A stretch of 64,000 nucleotides of DNA from Lepas anatifera (GCA_034440635.1 JAOTON010000961.1:1-64000), one strand, 5' to 3'; counted from the first letter of the stretch, positions 1 to 13,261 are shown. Notes: generated by a model from the sequence alone, not told the origin. Numbers and translations are program-made.

Positions 1-3000
1 CAAAAAAGTGCAAAAAGAATTTAGGGTGGGGCCTATTACGGGGTCCCTCAGGCACACGAAAATTTTGCCGAATAGGGCGGACCCCTTCGATTTTCTTGAA
101 AATCGGCATGCGTGATCGCACGTCCATTGGAGGAAATCTGGCTGAAGAAACCATATAGGGGCATTGATAAATAAAGGGGGCCTCAGGGGCCCTCAAAGCC
201 TAATAATAGTACTTGTGGGCACCAGTTTACGAAAACTTGGGATTTTTCTTCACCATCAGAAAGGGGCTGCATTTTCCAAAAACAGTGCAAAATTTTTTTT
301 TAAGGTGGGGCCCATACAGGGGCCCCTCAAATTACCCCTGAAAATTTTGGCGAATAGGGCGGACCCCTTCGATTTTCTTCAAAATCAGCAAGACGTGATG
401 CTTACATCCATTGGAGAAATCTGGCTGAAGAAACCATATGGGGCATTGATAAATAAGGGGGCCTCGGGGGCCTCAAAGCCTAATAATAGTACTTGTGGGC
501 ACCAGTTTACGAAAACTTAGGGAATTTTCTTCACCATCAGAAAGGGCTGCATTTCCAAAAACAGTGCAAATATTTTTTAGGGTGGGGCCCATAAGGGGCC
601 TCAGGGCACTTACGAAAATTTTGGCGGCGAATAGGGCGGACCCCTTCGGGTTTCTTGAAAATCGGCTATATGCGTGATGCTCCTACGTCCATTGGAGAAA
701 TCTGGCTGAAGAAACCATATGGGGCATTGATAAATAAGGGCCTCGGGGGCCTCAAAGGCCTAATAATAGTACTTGTGGGCACCAGTTTACGAAAGCTTGG
801 GAATTTTTCTTCACCATCAGGAAAGGGCTGCAGTTTCCAAAAACAGTGCAAAAATTTTTTTTTAAGGGTGGGGCCCATAGGAGGCCCCTCAGGGCGCACA
901 GAAAATTTTGGCGAATAGGGCAGACCCCTTCGATTTTCTTGAAAATCGGCATGCGTGATGCTTCCGTCCATTGGAGAAATCATTGCTAGAAGAAACCATA
1001 TGGGGCATTGAATAAATAAAAGGGGCCTCGGGGGCCTCAAAGCCTAATAATAGTACTTGTGGGCACCAGTTTTACGAAAACTTGGGATTTTTTTCTTCAC
1101 CATCAGAAAGGGCTGCATTTTCCAAAAACAGTGCAAAAATTTTTTAGGAAGTGGGGCCCATAGGGGCCCCTCAGGGCACTGAAAATTTTGGCGAATAGAG
1201 GCGGGACCCCTTCGATTTTTTTGAAAATCGGCATGCGTGATGCTTACGTCCATTGGAGAAATCTGGCTGAAGAAACCATATGGGGCATTGATAAATAAAA
1301 AAAGGGGCCTCAAGGGGGCCTCAAAGCCTAATAATAGTACTTGTGGGCACCAGTTTACGAAAACATAAGATTTTTCTTCACCATCAGAAAGGGCTGCATT
1401 TTCCAAAAACATTTAGCAAAATTTTTTTAGGGTGGGGCCCTTAGGGGCCCCTCAGGGCACTTTTTGAAAATTTTGGCGAATAGGGCGGACCCCTTCGATT
1501 TTCTTACAAAATCGGCATGCGTGATGCTTACGTCCATTGGAGAAATCTGGCTGAAGAAACCATATGGGGCATTGATAAATAAGGGGGCCTCAGGGGGCCT
1601 CAAAGCCCTAATAATAGTACTTGTGGGCACCAGTTTACGAAAACTTGGGATTTTTTCTTCACCATCAGAAAGGGCTGCAGTTTCCAAAAACAGTGCAAAA
1701 ATTTTTTTTTAGGGTGGGGCCCATAGGGGCCCAAACCTCAGGGCACTATAGAAAATTTTGGCGAATAGGGCGGACCCCTTCGATTTTCTTGAAAATCGGC
1801 ATGCGTGATGCTTACGTCCATTGGAGAAATCTGGCTGAAGAAACCATATGGGGCATTGATAAATAAGGGGCCTCAGGGGCCTCCAAAGCCTAATAATAGT
1901 ATTTGTGGGCACCAGTTTACGAAAACTTGGGATTTTTTTCTTCACCATCAGAAAGGGCTGCATTTTCCAAAAACAAGTTACCAAAAATTTTTTTTAGGGT
2001 GGGGCCTATAGGGGCCCCCTCAGGGCACTTTCGAAAATTTTGGCGAATAGGGCGGACCCCTTCGATTTTTTGAAAATCGGCATGCGTGATGCTTACGTCC
2101 ATTGGAGAAATCTGGCTAAGAAACCATATGTGGGGCATTGATAAATAAGGGGCCTCGGGGGCCTCAAAGCCTAATAATAGTACTTGTGGGCACCAGTTTA
2201 CGAAAACTTGGGATTTTTTCTTCACCATCAGAAAGGGCTGCATTTTCCAAAACAGTGCAAATTGTTTTTTAGGGTGGGGCCCATAAGGGGCCCTCAGGGC
2301 ACTTTTGAAAATTTTTGGCGAATAGGGCCGGACCCCTTCGATTTTTTCTTGAAAATCCGGCATGCGTGATAAGCACGTCCATTGGAGAAATCTGGCTGAA
2401 GAAACCATATGGGGCATTGATAAATAAAAGGGGCCTCAGGGGGCCTCAAAGCCTAATAATAGTACTTGTGGGCACCAGTTTACGAAAACTTGGAATTTTT
2501 TTCTTCACCATCGGAAAGGGCTACAGTTTCCAAAAACAGTGCAAAATTTTTTTTAGAGGTGGGGCCTCATAGGGGCCCCTCAGGGGCACCTTGAAAATTT
2601 TGGCGAATAGGGCGGACCCCTACGATTTTCTTCAAAATCGGCATGCGTGATGCTTACGTCCATTGGAGAAATCTGGCTGAAGAAACCATATGGGGCATTG
2701 ATAAATAAGGGGGCCTCAGGGGGGCCTCAAAGCCTAATAATAGTACTTGTGGGCACCAGTTTTACGAAAACTTGGGATTTTTTTCTTCACCATCAGAAAG
2801 GGCTGCATTTTCCAAAAACAGTGCAAAAAATTTTTTTAGGTGGGGCCCATAGGGGCCCCTCAGGGCACTTTGAAAATTTTGGCGAATAGGGCGGACCCCT
2901 TCGATTTTTCTTGAAAATCGGCATGCGTGATGCTTACGTCCATTGGAGAAATCTGGCTGAAGAAACCATATGGGGCATTGATAAAATAAAAAAGGGCCTC

Positions 3001-6000
3001 GGGGGCCTCAAAGCCTAATAATAGTATTTGTGGGCACCAGTTTACGAAAACTTGGGAATTTTTCTTTCTCACCATCAGAAAGGGCTGCATTTTTCCAAAA
3101 ACAGTGCGAAAATTTTTTTTTTAGGAGTGGGGCCCATGAGGGGCCCTCAGGGCACTTTAAAATTTTGGCGAATAGGGCGGACCCCTTCGATTTTCTTCAA
3201 AATCGGCATGCGTGATGCTTACGTCCATTGGAGAAATCTGGCTGAAGAAACCATATGGGGCATTGATAAATAAGGGGCCTCAGGGGCCTCAAAGCCCCTA
3301 ATAATAGTACTTGTGGGCACCAGTTTACGAAAACTTGAGATTTTTTCTTCACCATCAGAAAGGGGCTGCAGTTTCCAAAACAATTGCAAAATTTTTAGGT
3401 GGGGCCCATAGGGGCTCCCTCAGGGCACTTTTGAAAATTTTGGCGAATAGGGCGGACCCCTTCGATTTTCTTGAAAATCGGCATGCGTGATGCTTACGTC
3501 CATTGGAGAAATCTGGCTTGAAGAAACCATATGGGGCATTGATAAATAAGGGGCCTCGGGGGCCTCAACAAGCCTAATAATAGTATTTGTGGGCACCAGT
3601 TTACGAAAACTTGGGATTTTTTCTTCACCATCAGAAAGGGCTGCATTTTCAAAAACAGTGCACAAAAATTTTTTTTAGGGTGGGGCCCATATAGGGGCCC
3701 CTCAGAGGCACTTTGAAAATTTTGGCGAATAGGGCGGACCCCTTCGATTTTCTTGAAAATCGGCATGCGTGATGCTTACGTCCATTGGAGAAATCTGGCT
3801 GAAGAAACCATATGGGGCATTGATAAATAAGGGGCCTCAAGGGGCCTCAAAGCCTAATAATAGTACTTATGGGCACCAGTTTACGAAAACTTGGGATTTT
3901 TCTTCACCATCAGAAAGGGCTTGCATTTTCCAAAAACAGTGCAAAATTTTTTTTAGGTGGGGCCTATAGGGGCCCCTCAGGGCACTTTTGAAAATTTTGG
4001 CAGAATAAGGCGGACCCCTTCGATTTTCTTGAAAATCGGCATGCGTGATGCTTACGTCCATTGGAGAAATCTGGCTGAAGAAACCATATGGGGCATTGAT
4101 AAATAAGGGGCCTCGGGGGGCCTCAAAGCCTAATAATAGTACTTGTGGGCACCAGTTTACGAAAACTTGGAATTTTTTCTTCACCATCGGAAAGGGCTGC
4201 AGTTTCCAAAAACAGTGCAAAATTTTTTTTAGGGTGGGGCCTATAGGGGCCCCTCAGGGCACTTTTGAAAATTTTGGCGAATAGGGCGGACCCCTTCGAT
4301 TTTCTTGAAAATCGGCATGCGTGATGCTTACGTCCATTGGAGAAATCTGGCTGAAGAAACCATATGGGGCATTGATAAATAAGGGGCCTCAGGGGGCCTC
4401 AAAGCCTAATAATAGTATTTGTGGGCACCAGTTTACGAAAACTTGGGATTTTTTCTTCACCATCAGAAAGGGCTGCATTTTCCAAAAACAGTGCAAAATT
4501 TTTTTAGGGTGGGGCCCATAGGGGCCCCTCAGGGCACTTTTGAAAATTTTGGCGAATAGGGCGGACCCCTTCGATTTTCTTGAAAATCGGCATGCGTGAT
4601 GCTTACGTCCATTGGAGAAATCTGGCTGAAGAAACCATATGGGGCATTGATAAATAAGGGGCCTCGGGGGGCCTCAAAGCCTAATAATAGTACTTGTGGG
4701 CACCAGTTTACGAAAACTTGGGATTTTTTCTTCACCATCAGAAAGGGCTGCATTTTCCAAAAACAGTGCAAAAATTTTTTTAGGGTGGGGCCCATAGGGG
4801 CCCCTCAGGGCACTTTTGAAAATTTTGGCGAATAGGGCGGACCCCTTCGATTTTCTTGAAAATCGGCATGCGTGATGCTTACGTCCATTGGAGAAATCTG
4901 GCTGAAGAAACCATATGGGGCATTGATAAATAAGGGGCCTCGGGGGCCTCAAAGCCTAATAATAGTACTTGTGGGCACCAGTTTACGAAAACTTGGGATT
5001 TTTTTCTTCACCATCAGAAAGGGCTGCATTTTCCAAAAACAGTGCAAAATTTTTTTTTAGGGTGGGGCCCATAGGGGCCCTCAGGGCACTTTTGAAAATT
5101 TTGGCGAATAGGGCGGACCCCTTCGATTTTCTTGAAAATCGGCATGCGTGATGCTTACGTCCATTGGAGAAATCTGGCTGGAAGAAACCATATGGGGCAT
5201 TGATAAATAAGGGGCCTCGGGGGGCCTCAAAGCCTAATAATAGTACTTGTGGGCACCAGTTTACGAAAACTTGGGATTTTTTCTTCACCATCAGAAAGGG
5301 CTGCATTTTCCAAAAACAGTGCAAAATTTTTTTTAGGGTGGGGCCCATAGGGGCCCCTCAGGGCACTTTTGAAAATTTTGGCGAATAGGGCGGACCCCTT
5401 CGATTTTCTTGAAAATCGGCATGCGTGATGCTTACGTCCATTGGAGAAATCTGGCTGAAGAAACCATATGGGGCATTGATAAATAAGGGGCCTCGGGGGG
5501 CCTCAAAGCCTAATAATAGTACTTGTGGGCACCAGTTTACGAAAACTTGGGATTTTTTTCTTCACCATCAGAAAGGGCTGCAGTTTCCAAAAACAGTGCA
5601 AAATTTTTTTTTTTAGGGTGGGGCCCATAGGGGCCCCTCAGGGCACTTTTGAAAATTTTTGGCGAATAGAGGCGGACCCCTTCGATTTTCTTCAAAATCG
5701 GCATGCGTGATGCTTACGTCCATTGGAGAAATCTGGCTGAAGAAACCATATGGGGCATTGATAAATAAGGGGCCTCAGGGGGCCTCAAAGCCTAATAATA
5801 GTACTTGTGGGCACCAGTTTACGAAAACTTGGGATTTTTTCTTCACCATCAGAAAGGGCTGCATTTTCCAAAAACAGTGCAAAATTTTTTTTTAGGGTGG
5901 GGCCCATAGGGGCCCCTCAGGGCACTTTGAAAATTTTGGCGAATAGGGCGGACCCCTTCGATTTTCTTGAAAATCGGCATGCGTGATGCTTACGTCCATT

Positions 6001-8571
6001 GGAGAAATCTGGCTGAAGAAACCATATGGGGCATTGATAAATAAGGGGCCTCGGGGGGCCTCAAAGCCTAATAATAGTACTTGTGGGCACCAGTTTACGA
6101 AAACTTGGGATTTTTTCTTCACCATCAGAAAGGGCTGCATTTTCCAAAAACAGTGCAAAAATTTTTTTTAGGGTGGGGCCCATAGGGGCCCTCAGGGCAC
6201 TTTTGAAAATTTTGGCGAATAGGGCGGACCCCTTCGATTTTCTTGAAAATCGGCATGCGTGATGCTTACGTCCATTGGAGAAATCTGGCTGAAGAAACCA
6301 TATGGGGCATTGATAAATAAGGGGCCTCAGGGGGCCTCAAAGCCCTAATAATAGTACTTGTGGGCACCAGTTTACGAAAACTTGGAATTTTTTTCTTCAC
6401 CATCAGAAAGGGCTGCATTTTCCAAAAACAGTGCAAAATTTGTTTTTAGGGTGGGGCCCATAGGGGCCCTCAGGGCACTTTTGAAAATTTTGGCGAATAG
6501 GGCGGACCCCTTCGATTTTCTTGAAAATCGGCATGCGTGATGCTTACGTCCATTGGAGAAATCTGGCTGAAGAAACCATATGGGGCATTGATAAATAAGG
6601 GGCCTCAGGGGCCTCAAAGCCTAATAATAGTACTTGTGGGCACCAGTTTACGAAAACTTGGGATTTTTTCTTCACCATCAGAAAGGGCTGCATTTTCCAA
6701 AAACAGTGCAAAAATTTTTTTAGGGTGGGGCCCATAGGGGCCCCTCAGGGCACTTTTGAAAATTTTGGCGAATAGGGCGGACCCCTTCGATTTTCTTGAA
6801 AATCGGCATGCGTGATGCTTACGTCCATTGGAGAAATCTGGCTGAAGAAACCATATGGGGCATTGATAAATAAGGGGCCTCGGGGGCCTCAAAGCCTAAT
6901 AATAGTACTTGTGGGCACCAGTTTACGAAAACTTGGAATTTTTTCTTCACCATCGGAAAGGGCTGCATTTTCCAAAAACAGTGCAAAATTTTTTTTTAGG
7001 GTGGGGCCCATAGGGGCCCCTCAGGGCACTTTTGAAAATTTTTGGCGAATAGGGCGGACCCCTTCGATTTTCTTCAAAATCGGCATGCGTGATGCTTACG
7101 TCCATTGGAGAAATCTGGCTGAAGAAACCATATGGGGCATTGATAAATAAGGGGCCTCAGGGGGCCTCAAAGCCTAATAATAGTACTTGTGGGCACCAGT
7201 TTACGAAAACTTGGGATTTTTTTTCTTCACCATCAGAAAGGGCTGCATTTTCCAAAAACAGTGCAAAAATTTTTTTTAGGGTGGGGCCCATAGGGGCCCC
7301 TCAGGGCACTTTTGAAAATTTTGGCGAATAGGGCGGACCCCTTCGATTTTCTTGAAAATCGGCATGCGTGATGCTTACGTCCATTGGAGAAATCTGGCTG
7401 AAGAAACCATATGGGGCATTGATAAATAAGGGGCCTCGGGGGCCTCAAAGCCTAATAATAGTACTTGTGGGCACCAGTTTACGAAAACTTGGGATTTTTT
7501 CTTCACCATCAGAAAGGGCTGCATTTTCCAAAAATAGTGCAAAATTTTTTTTAGGGTGGGGCCCATAGGGGCCCCTCAGGGCACTTTTGAAAATTTTGGC
7601 GAATAGGGCGGACCCCTTCGATTTTCTTGAAAATCGGCATGCGTGATGCTTACGTCCATTGGAGAAATCTGGCTGAAGAAACCATATGGGGCATTGATAA
7701 ATAAGGGGCCTCGGGGGGCCTCAAAGCCTAATAATAGTACTTGTGGGCACCAGTTTACGAAAACTTGGGATTTTTTCTTCACCATCAGAAAGGGCTGCAG
7801 TTTCCAAAAACAGTGCAAATTTTTTTTAGGGTGGGGCCCATAGGGGCCCCTCAGGGCACTTTTGAAAATTTTGGCGAATAGGGCGGACCCCTTCGATTTT
7901 CTTGAAAATCGGCATGCGTGATGCTTACGTCCATTGGAGAAATCTGGCTGAAGAAACCATATGGGGCATTGATAAATAAGGGGCCTCAGGGGGCCTCAAA
8001 GCCTAATAATAGTACTTGTGGGCACCAGTTTACGAAAACTTGGAATTTTTTTCTTCACCATCAGAAAGGGCTGCATTTTCCAAAAACAGTGCAAAATTTT
8101 TTTAGGGTGGGGCCCATAGGGGCCCCTCAGGGCACTTTTGAAAATTTTGGCGAATAGGGCGGACCCCTTCGATTTTCTTGAAAATCGGCATGCGTGATGC
8201 TTACGTCCATTGGAGAAATCTGGCTGAAGAAACCATATGGGGCATTGATAAATAAGGGGCCTCGGGGGGCCTCAAAGCCTAATAATAGTACTTGTGGGCA
8301 CCAGTTTACGAAAACTTGGGATTTTTTCTTCACCATCAGAAAGGGCTGCATTTTCCAAAAACAGTGCAAAATTGTTTTTTTAGGGTGGGGCCCATAGGGG
8401 CCCCTCAGGGCACTTTTGAAAATTTTGGCGAATAGGGCGGACCCCTTCGATTTTTTGAAAATCGGCATGCGTGATGCTTAGGTCCATTGGAGAAATCTGG
8501 CTGAAGAAACCATATGGGGCATTGATAAATAAGGGGCCTCGGGGGCCTCAAAGCCTAATAATAGTACTTGG
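1..8571 (+). repeat. 276-bp satellite array (about 31 units)
   Basis: Head-to-tail copies of a unit of about 275-279 bp run from the window edge to 8571, where the last unit breaks off just after the conserved AATAATAGTACTTG. Each unit carries GCATGCGTGATGCTTACG, a hairpin CGATTTTCTTGAAAATCG, and a GC palindrome GGGGCCCATAGGGGCCCC. Units after about 4000 are nearly identical; units before that carry many one- or two-base insertions and losses, mostly in homopolymers. Many reading frames stay open across one or two units on both strands, but they vary with each indel and match no protein known to me, so I read the array as non-coding satellite DNA. The same unit recurs inverted at 28690-32106. 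Confidence 0.95.
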
Positions 8572-8690
8572 GTATTGCTGCAGCCGCTTCAGACATCGCC
8601 AGCAGCTGCCAGCCGTTCAGAGTAAGATTTCCTTACTAGCAGCAAGCAGGCCAATTGGCGCATGGATTGATCCGCGAAAGGGAAGTGAGC
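8572..8690. other. Unique spacer between satellite and TTAA element
   Basis: Short non-repetitive junction sequence. No gene or site is supported in it. Confidence 0.5.
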
Positions 8691-9548
8691 TTAACACGCG
8701 CATTGATTGGGATCTGAGCCACCTTCGGATTGACGAGGGGGCGGGTACCCGCCCCTAAGATCTCGAAAACCACGGTAGGTAGCAAAAAACGGTAAACGGC
8801 GTTGGGTAGCCCATCCGCTTCTCCATCGAAAATATTGGACCATTTTTTTGTCAGGTCGCATTTAAGGTCACCAGAGATCAAAAACATGCCGTCACATGCC
8901 GTCATAGGGATAACATGTAAATTAAGTTTTTCGGCCATTACATCTGAACGAGTAAAGATAGAGCAAAACGACTTGAACTATATGAATCTTCGCAGCAAGC
9001 CGAATCGAATGATATATGATTTGACCTTGCTAGGTCAAATCAAAAGATTTGACCTGACCTGAGGTCAGGTCAGGGTCAAATTATATAAAATGCATATCAT
9101 TAGAACTGCAAAGCCAAGGCGAGTCTAATGAAGCTAAAATAAACGCTCTATCACCATCTGTTACTGAGTTATTCAGTAAAAACCATATTTCCCATGTATT
9201 ACCAATGGAGAGGTCACGCTTCGTACCTGACCTTAGGTCATCGATATCAAAAATAGCGGAACATATTTTAGAGAACTCGGTGAGCCCATTATGTGATATG
9301 CGTTTCAATTGGATAAGTTCACCCTGCTCCGACTTAAGCTATCTTTAACTTTTTTTTGAGGTCGGGTCACTTGACCTGTACTGGTGACCTGACCTGAGAT
9401 GACCTATCCTTAAAATTTTCACAGAAGTTGCAAAAATGATGAGGGAAAAGGTATATCAAGTACGGCGGCGCTGCGCCCCGCCGTTTTTCTGCTGTCTCCG
9501 AAAAACCCGAGGGGGGCGGGTACCCGCCCCCGTCAATGCGCGTGTTAA
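8691..9548. mobile_element. TTAA-flanked AGGTCA-rich non-autonomous element, copy 1
   Basis: The element is bounded by TTAA at 8691-8694 and 9545-9548. The ends are inverted repeats: TTAACACGCGCATTGA on the left, and the same sequence in reverse complement on the right. Each end has a subterminal GC palindrome, GGGCGGGTACCCGCCC (near 8740 and 9515). The interior has no transposase and holds about 14 AGGTCA/TGACCT hexamers between 8868 and 9405, including an almost perfect palindrome of stacked half-sites at 9039-9076. TTAA duplications are typical of piggyBac and Kolobok elements; which of these mobilises it is not shown by the sequence. Confidence 0.85.
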
Positions 9549-9598
9549 CATGTATCATACACATTAGTGATTGATTAGGATGTATGCAATACATATGG

Positions 9599-9690
9599 GT
9601 GTCTGGGTGGCGCAGTCGGTTTGCGCGCGCACTAGGCATGGCCCGACATTCTGTATGCGCAAGGTGTCGTGGGTTCCATCCCACGAAGAG
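9599..9690 (+). mobile_element. tRNA-derived SINE-like head
   Basis: A tRNA-like stretch has an A-box match (TGGCGCAGTCGG, 9608-9619) and a B-box-like GGGTTCCATCC (9671-9681), about 50 bases apart as in RNA polymerase III promoters. The B box deviates at one position and a full cloverleaf cannot be drawn, so a SINE head or tRNA relic is likelier than a working tRNA gene. Confidence 0.5.
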
Positions 9691-9699
9691 GCAGGTTTG

Positions 9700-10149
9700 G
9701 TGCCCTGCCCTAGCTCAAGCCTAGCTCATCGCCCTTCTCCCTCCGTTGGCGTATGACCTCTGCTGTTGATGCCTCCTTAAGCATAAGAATTACAATACGA
9801 CGCGTACTTGGGCGCTTTTTTCAGGACAGTTCTCTCAAAAGACGGCGAAGTGCGTATTTGATTTTGCTGTCAGAAGCTTTGAAATACCCCGAGTGTTGCT
9901 GATATTCTCTAGATACTCTTATAGAGCTCTTAACGTGTATGATAGGCTCGTCAAAGCGTTAGAAAGTCTTAAATTCACGACATTTCCGCTTTGCGGAGGC
10001 AGTGTGCCAATGTTAAAGACATCAGGAAATACACTTCTGCTCAGAGCAGGCTGGAGATTTCAGGTAGAAAAAAATATAACAATGCAGAATTGTTGCTATA
10101 TCTGTCGGGCATGATACAATCATAGCGGCTTTGTGCTATGAGAGAAAAA
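9700..10149. other. No gene seen
   Basis: Sequence without a convincing open frame, repeat or RNA. It may be the 5' part of the retroelement relic that follows. Confidence 0.4.
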
Positions 10150-11900
10150 CCTTTCCAGTGACGCGACACAGCCTAGGGTACACTCTCAGTGACCACTGTC
10201 CGAAACGTACTGCCACCGCTGGTGCGCCGGCGTCGGGGTTGTGGCCGATTGCGACCCACAGTCTGATCCTGCACGGAACGTGCATTACGAGTACACGGAA
10301 CTGCGGACTCTACAATAACACTTTCGTCTCTTACGCTTGACTATTCGCACCCGAAAAGCACAGTACAAAGAGTTGTTATGTGGGGAGGGGGCAGCTCACT
10401 CTGCGAATCACCTCCGACGTGATCGTCTTCTCCAACATCATCATAATTCAAAACGCTTGACATTGGCTATCCCCAAGGATCCGTGCTTGGCCCTTTATTT
10501 GCTATCATGTACATACCTAAACAGATTTGCGACACGAACGGCAAACGCGACTCTGTTTTTTCGCCGCCGATACTTCACTTTAGAAACCTCATACACCCAA
10601 TGACATAGATACAAGTCAAACATTTCTGTAGAAAGACCTCGACGAAATTCACAAATGTGGGCAAGAACGGGTCATCACATACAATTCTGCACAAACATCT
10701 TTAAATGCCATAATGTGGAGTCGATTTTCGTAGGATCTCGTTCGGACTTCCTCCACAAGAAGATATTGGGGGTCGGAGCTTTCGTACTGTATTACAGTGC
10801 TTTGTCAGCGATGATCGTTCGGAATATAAGGGGGATAAAAAGACACTAAAAAGTGTCTTTTTTAAAAGACACTAAAAAGCGTCTTTTTATCCCCTTATAT
10901 TCCGAACGATCATCGCTGACGAAGCACTGTAATACAGTACGAAAGCTCCGACCCCAATATCTTCTTGTGGAGGAAGTCCGAACGAGATCCTCTGCACAAA
11001 CAGTCCAAAAAATTGGTCTACAACAGGAAACAGTCAAACTCCATTTAAATTTTAGTGGAACAGACGTACACCCGAGCACAAATCATAAATACTTAGAAAC
11101 AATTTTTGCCCGATGATCTGAAGTTTCATGGGCACATTAATCACGTAATTAAGCAACTAAACAGAGCACTTGAGCCATAGTATTCAATTGCTTCATGCAT
11201 ACCTAGGCCCACTCTTGACCAGATTTACACCATTTACGCCAGACTTTACTTTGACTACTGTGACACAATCATTGACGGCTCTATCACGATGACAGACGCA
11301 ATGCGAATAGAACGCACACAAAACTAAGCAGTTAGGCCCATCAGAGGAGCAATGTTGAGAACACCGACTGCAAAATTATACAAAGCACTTGCATGGACAT
11401 CTTTGGCTACAAGACGATTAGATCTCTCATTCCTCCCACAAGACCCCACGACGCCGGTAGAACCCTACAAAACGCACAAAAACAAACTGCACCGAGCTAT
11501 CATACAAAATTATTTCGAAATTCACTCGTACCTGACACGCGAGATTGGAACACATCGCCATTAACCATCAGGCAAAATGATTGCCAATCTTTCAAAAGCA
11601 AGAACTCAAAATACTACGGTCAGCCTCCTCCACCCAAATACTTCACACTAGGTTCAAAAACAGGTAATCGGCTACATACTCGGCTGCAGGTTGGTGCATC
11701 CACATTAAACTCTCATCTTTACCAATTCAACTTAACTCACTCTCCAAAATGCAACTGCGGTCATCGATCTGAAACTGTAGTACATTTCATACTCGACTGT
11801 CCCTTACATGACTCGTCCCGAACCCTGCTTTTCAGATAGTTCTCTCGAATACTTATTTCAATTCAAAACCTGTTTTGTATTACCAAAAGTTATAAATTTC
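10150..11900 (+). pseudogene. Decayed non-LTR retrotransposon, reverse transcriptase 3' half
   Basis: Reading across several frameshifts on the plus strand gives pieces of a non-LTR reverse transcriptase. The palm motif GYPQGSVLGPLF lies near 10465-10500. A thumb-like stretch resembling DLDEIHKCGQE is near 10630-10655. The segment YARLYFDYCDTIIDGSITMTD (about 11235-11300) and the next 100 codons match the usual region after the polymerase core. A C-terminal Cys/His cluster (CNCGHRSETVVHFILDC) sits at about 11749-11800. These are characteristic of Jockey/CR1-type ORF2 proteins. Multiple frameshifts and stops, plus an internal palindrome at 10727-10995, mark it as dead. No endonuclease domain is visible. 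Confidence 0.8.
10727..10995. repeat. Long near-perfect palindrome inside the retroelement
   Basis: The left arm (about 10727-10858) and right arm (about 10866-10995) are reverse complements with only a few mismatches and one-base length changes. Centre: near 10862, where GACACTAAAAAG(T/C)GTC motifs face each other. The arms carry reverse-transcriptase-derived sequence, so a short piece was copied in inverted orientation next to itself. Confidence 0.9.
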
Positions 11901-12039
11901 ATTTTCCTTGTCAACTCAGTTTAATCTTTTTCCCTTTATTTGATAAAAAGGAAAAGGCCGAAAAATTAGGCATTCTTTCAATCTTGTAAACCTTATTCAA
12001 TGGTATGCCCTTAAAGCCCTTGTATCACTAATACATTTA

Positions 12040-12430
12040 CATACAGTCTTAAAAACGCTAAAAAGTACTTGATACACCTCAAACCAGGAGGTGAGGAGCT
12101 CTTCCATAATCAAACTAGTTCTTGTTTATAACCTCACATGACCATTTTCCGTCCTTAATGCTGTCTGCTTACGCTTGACTACTCGCACCCGAAAAGCAGA
12201 GTGAGGCTCAGGGGCGATACACCACCACTTCACCGACTCCAGTGGAGCACACAATGGTTAACACAGCAGATTGTAAGCTAGGAACTCAGAGGAAAAGTCT
12301 GTCAGAACTGAAAACACTATTATCACAAACATGTACAGTCTTGAAAACGCTAAAAATTCCCACATGCACTTGACACCAGAGGGTGCCGAGTTTTTCCATA
12401 ATCACAACTAGTTCCTGGTTATAAGGTTTT
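12040..12430. repeat. Direct ~100-bp repeat in the retroelement 3' region
   Basis: Sequence at about 12040-12140 (ACAGTCTTAAAAACGCTAAA, then CCATAATCAAACTAGTTC) recurs at about 12332-12420 with scattered changes. A separate motif, TTACGCTTGACTA-TCGCACC, occurs at about 10331 and 12169, bracketing the reverse transcriptase relic. No gene is visible in 11900-12730. Confidence 0.7.
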
Positions 12431-12734
12431 GGGAGCTGAGGCGAAGAGCATGATTATAAGCTGACGAGGTATGTACTGCTCTGTCTCCTCGAATCCTTGA
12501 TATGAAATGCACTTGCATTCTATATTCCGGCACAGTCTTCACCTAGCGTTTGGAGTCCACGATGAGCGCCAGGAACACATCCGAGCGCAGGCCAACTTGA
12601 GACTTCACGGCAAGGCGAGGGGGCTGACGACACCGCCGCTGCCCGAAATCCATACAGGCGCAGCTCATGGGGGGGCAGACATGTAGGCAGGGGCTTCTGC
12701 TCTGCAGCCATGGCCTGTCAACAAGATAGTGGTG

Positions 12735-12800
12735 TTAACACGCGCCCCGCTGGGGTCCCTTGCATGACGCGCCCCCGCTGGGGGGGGCGTTTGCGCCCCC
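12735..12800. mobile_element. Solo left end of a TTAA-type element
   Basis: TTAACACGCGCCCCGC at 12735-12750 matches the termini of the TTAA elements at 8691 and 34343. It is followed by a GC palindrome, GGGGGGCGTTTGCGCCCCC, at about 12783-12801. No matching right end is found beyond the transposon at 12954-19169, so this is either a solo end or the true outer left end of that transposon with its partner lost. Confidence 0.6.
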
Positions 12801-12953
12801 TCCCTCCGTATCTCGTTCCCCACGAAAGATAAAGGAAAATTACGGTCGGCATTCGAAAGCTCTTGAAAAGACAAAAATATTTCATACGAATAATTTTTTA
12901 TGACAGGTCAATCTTGATGTCAGCATAGGTCAAAGAAGGCTTACAACAGAGCA

Positions 12954-13261
12954 GTGTTTGTTTCCCTCTCTAGATCTGCCCTCAGGGGAGCTAGAGCAAA
13001 TCTTTATGCATCATTGGATTCCTCTCATCGCGGCAAATCGAATGATGTATAATATGACCTTGCTAGGTCAAATAGTCAAAATGACATGACCTCGACCTAG
13101 GTCAGGGTCACAGAGTGACCTGGTATGGTCATGTTGCATATCAATCGACTCCCCGTGACAATATAAGCACAATGAAAGCAAAATGGGAGCTTTATCCCAA
13201 TTCAGTGAGAAGTTATTGGCAAAACAATCACTCTCTGCTCCCGTGACCTGATATGACCTTT
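12954..13261 (+). repeat. Left terminal inverted repeat of the transposon
   Basis: This block is reverse-complementary to 18849-19169 at roughly 80% by eye. Shared blocks include CATATCAATCGACTCCCCGT, TATTGGCAAAACAATCACT and TTATGCAT. It carries several AGGTCA/TGACCT hexamers and TGACCTTGCTAGGTCA, which is also found in the TTAA element at 8691-9548. Confidence 0.85.

Noticed and set aside
1..8571. Dozens of 60-166-codon open frames in both strands of the satellite
   Set aside because: They repeat with the 276-bp unit, change with every indel, start and stop at random points of the unit and match no known protein.
1..8571. CENP-B box-like site in the satellite (TTCG...CGG)
   Set aside because: The TTCGATTTTCTTGAAAATCGG stretch does not fit the required spacing of the box; it is simply a hairpin.
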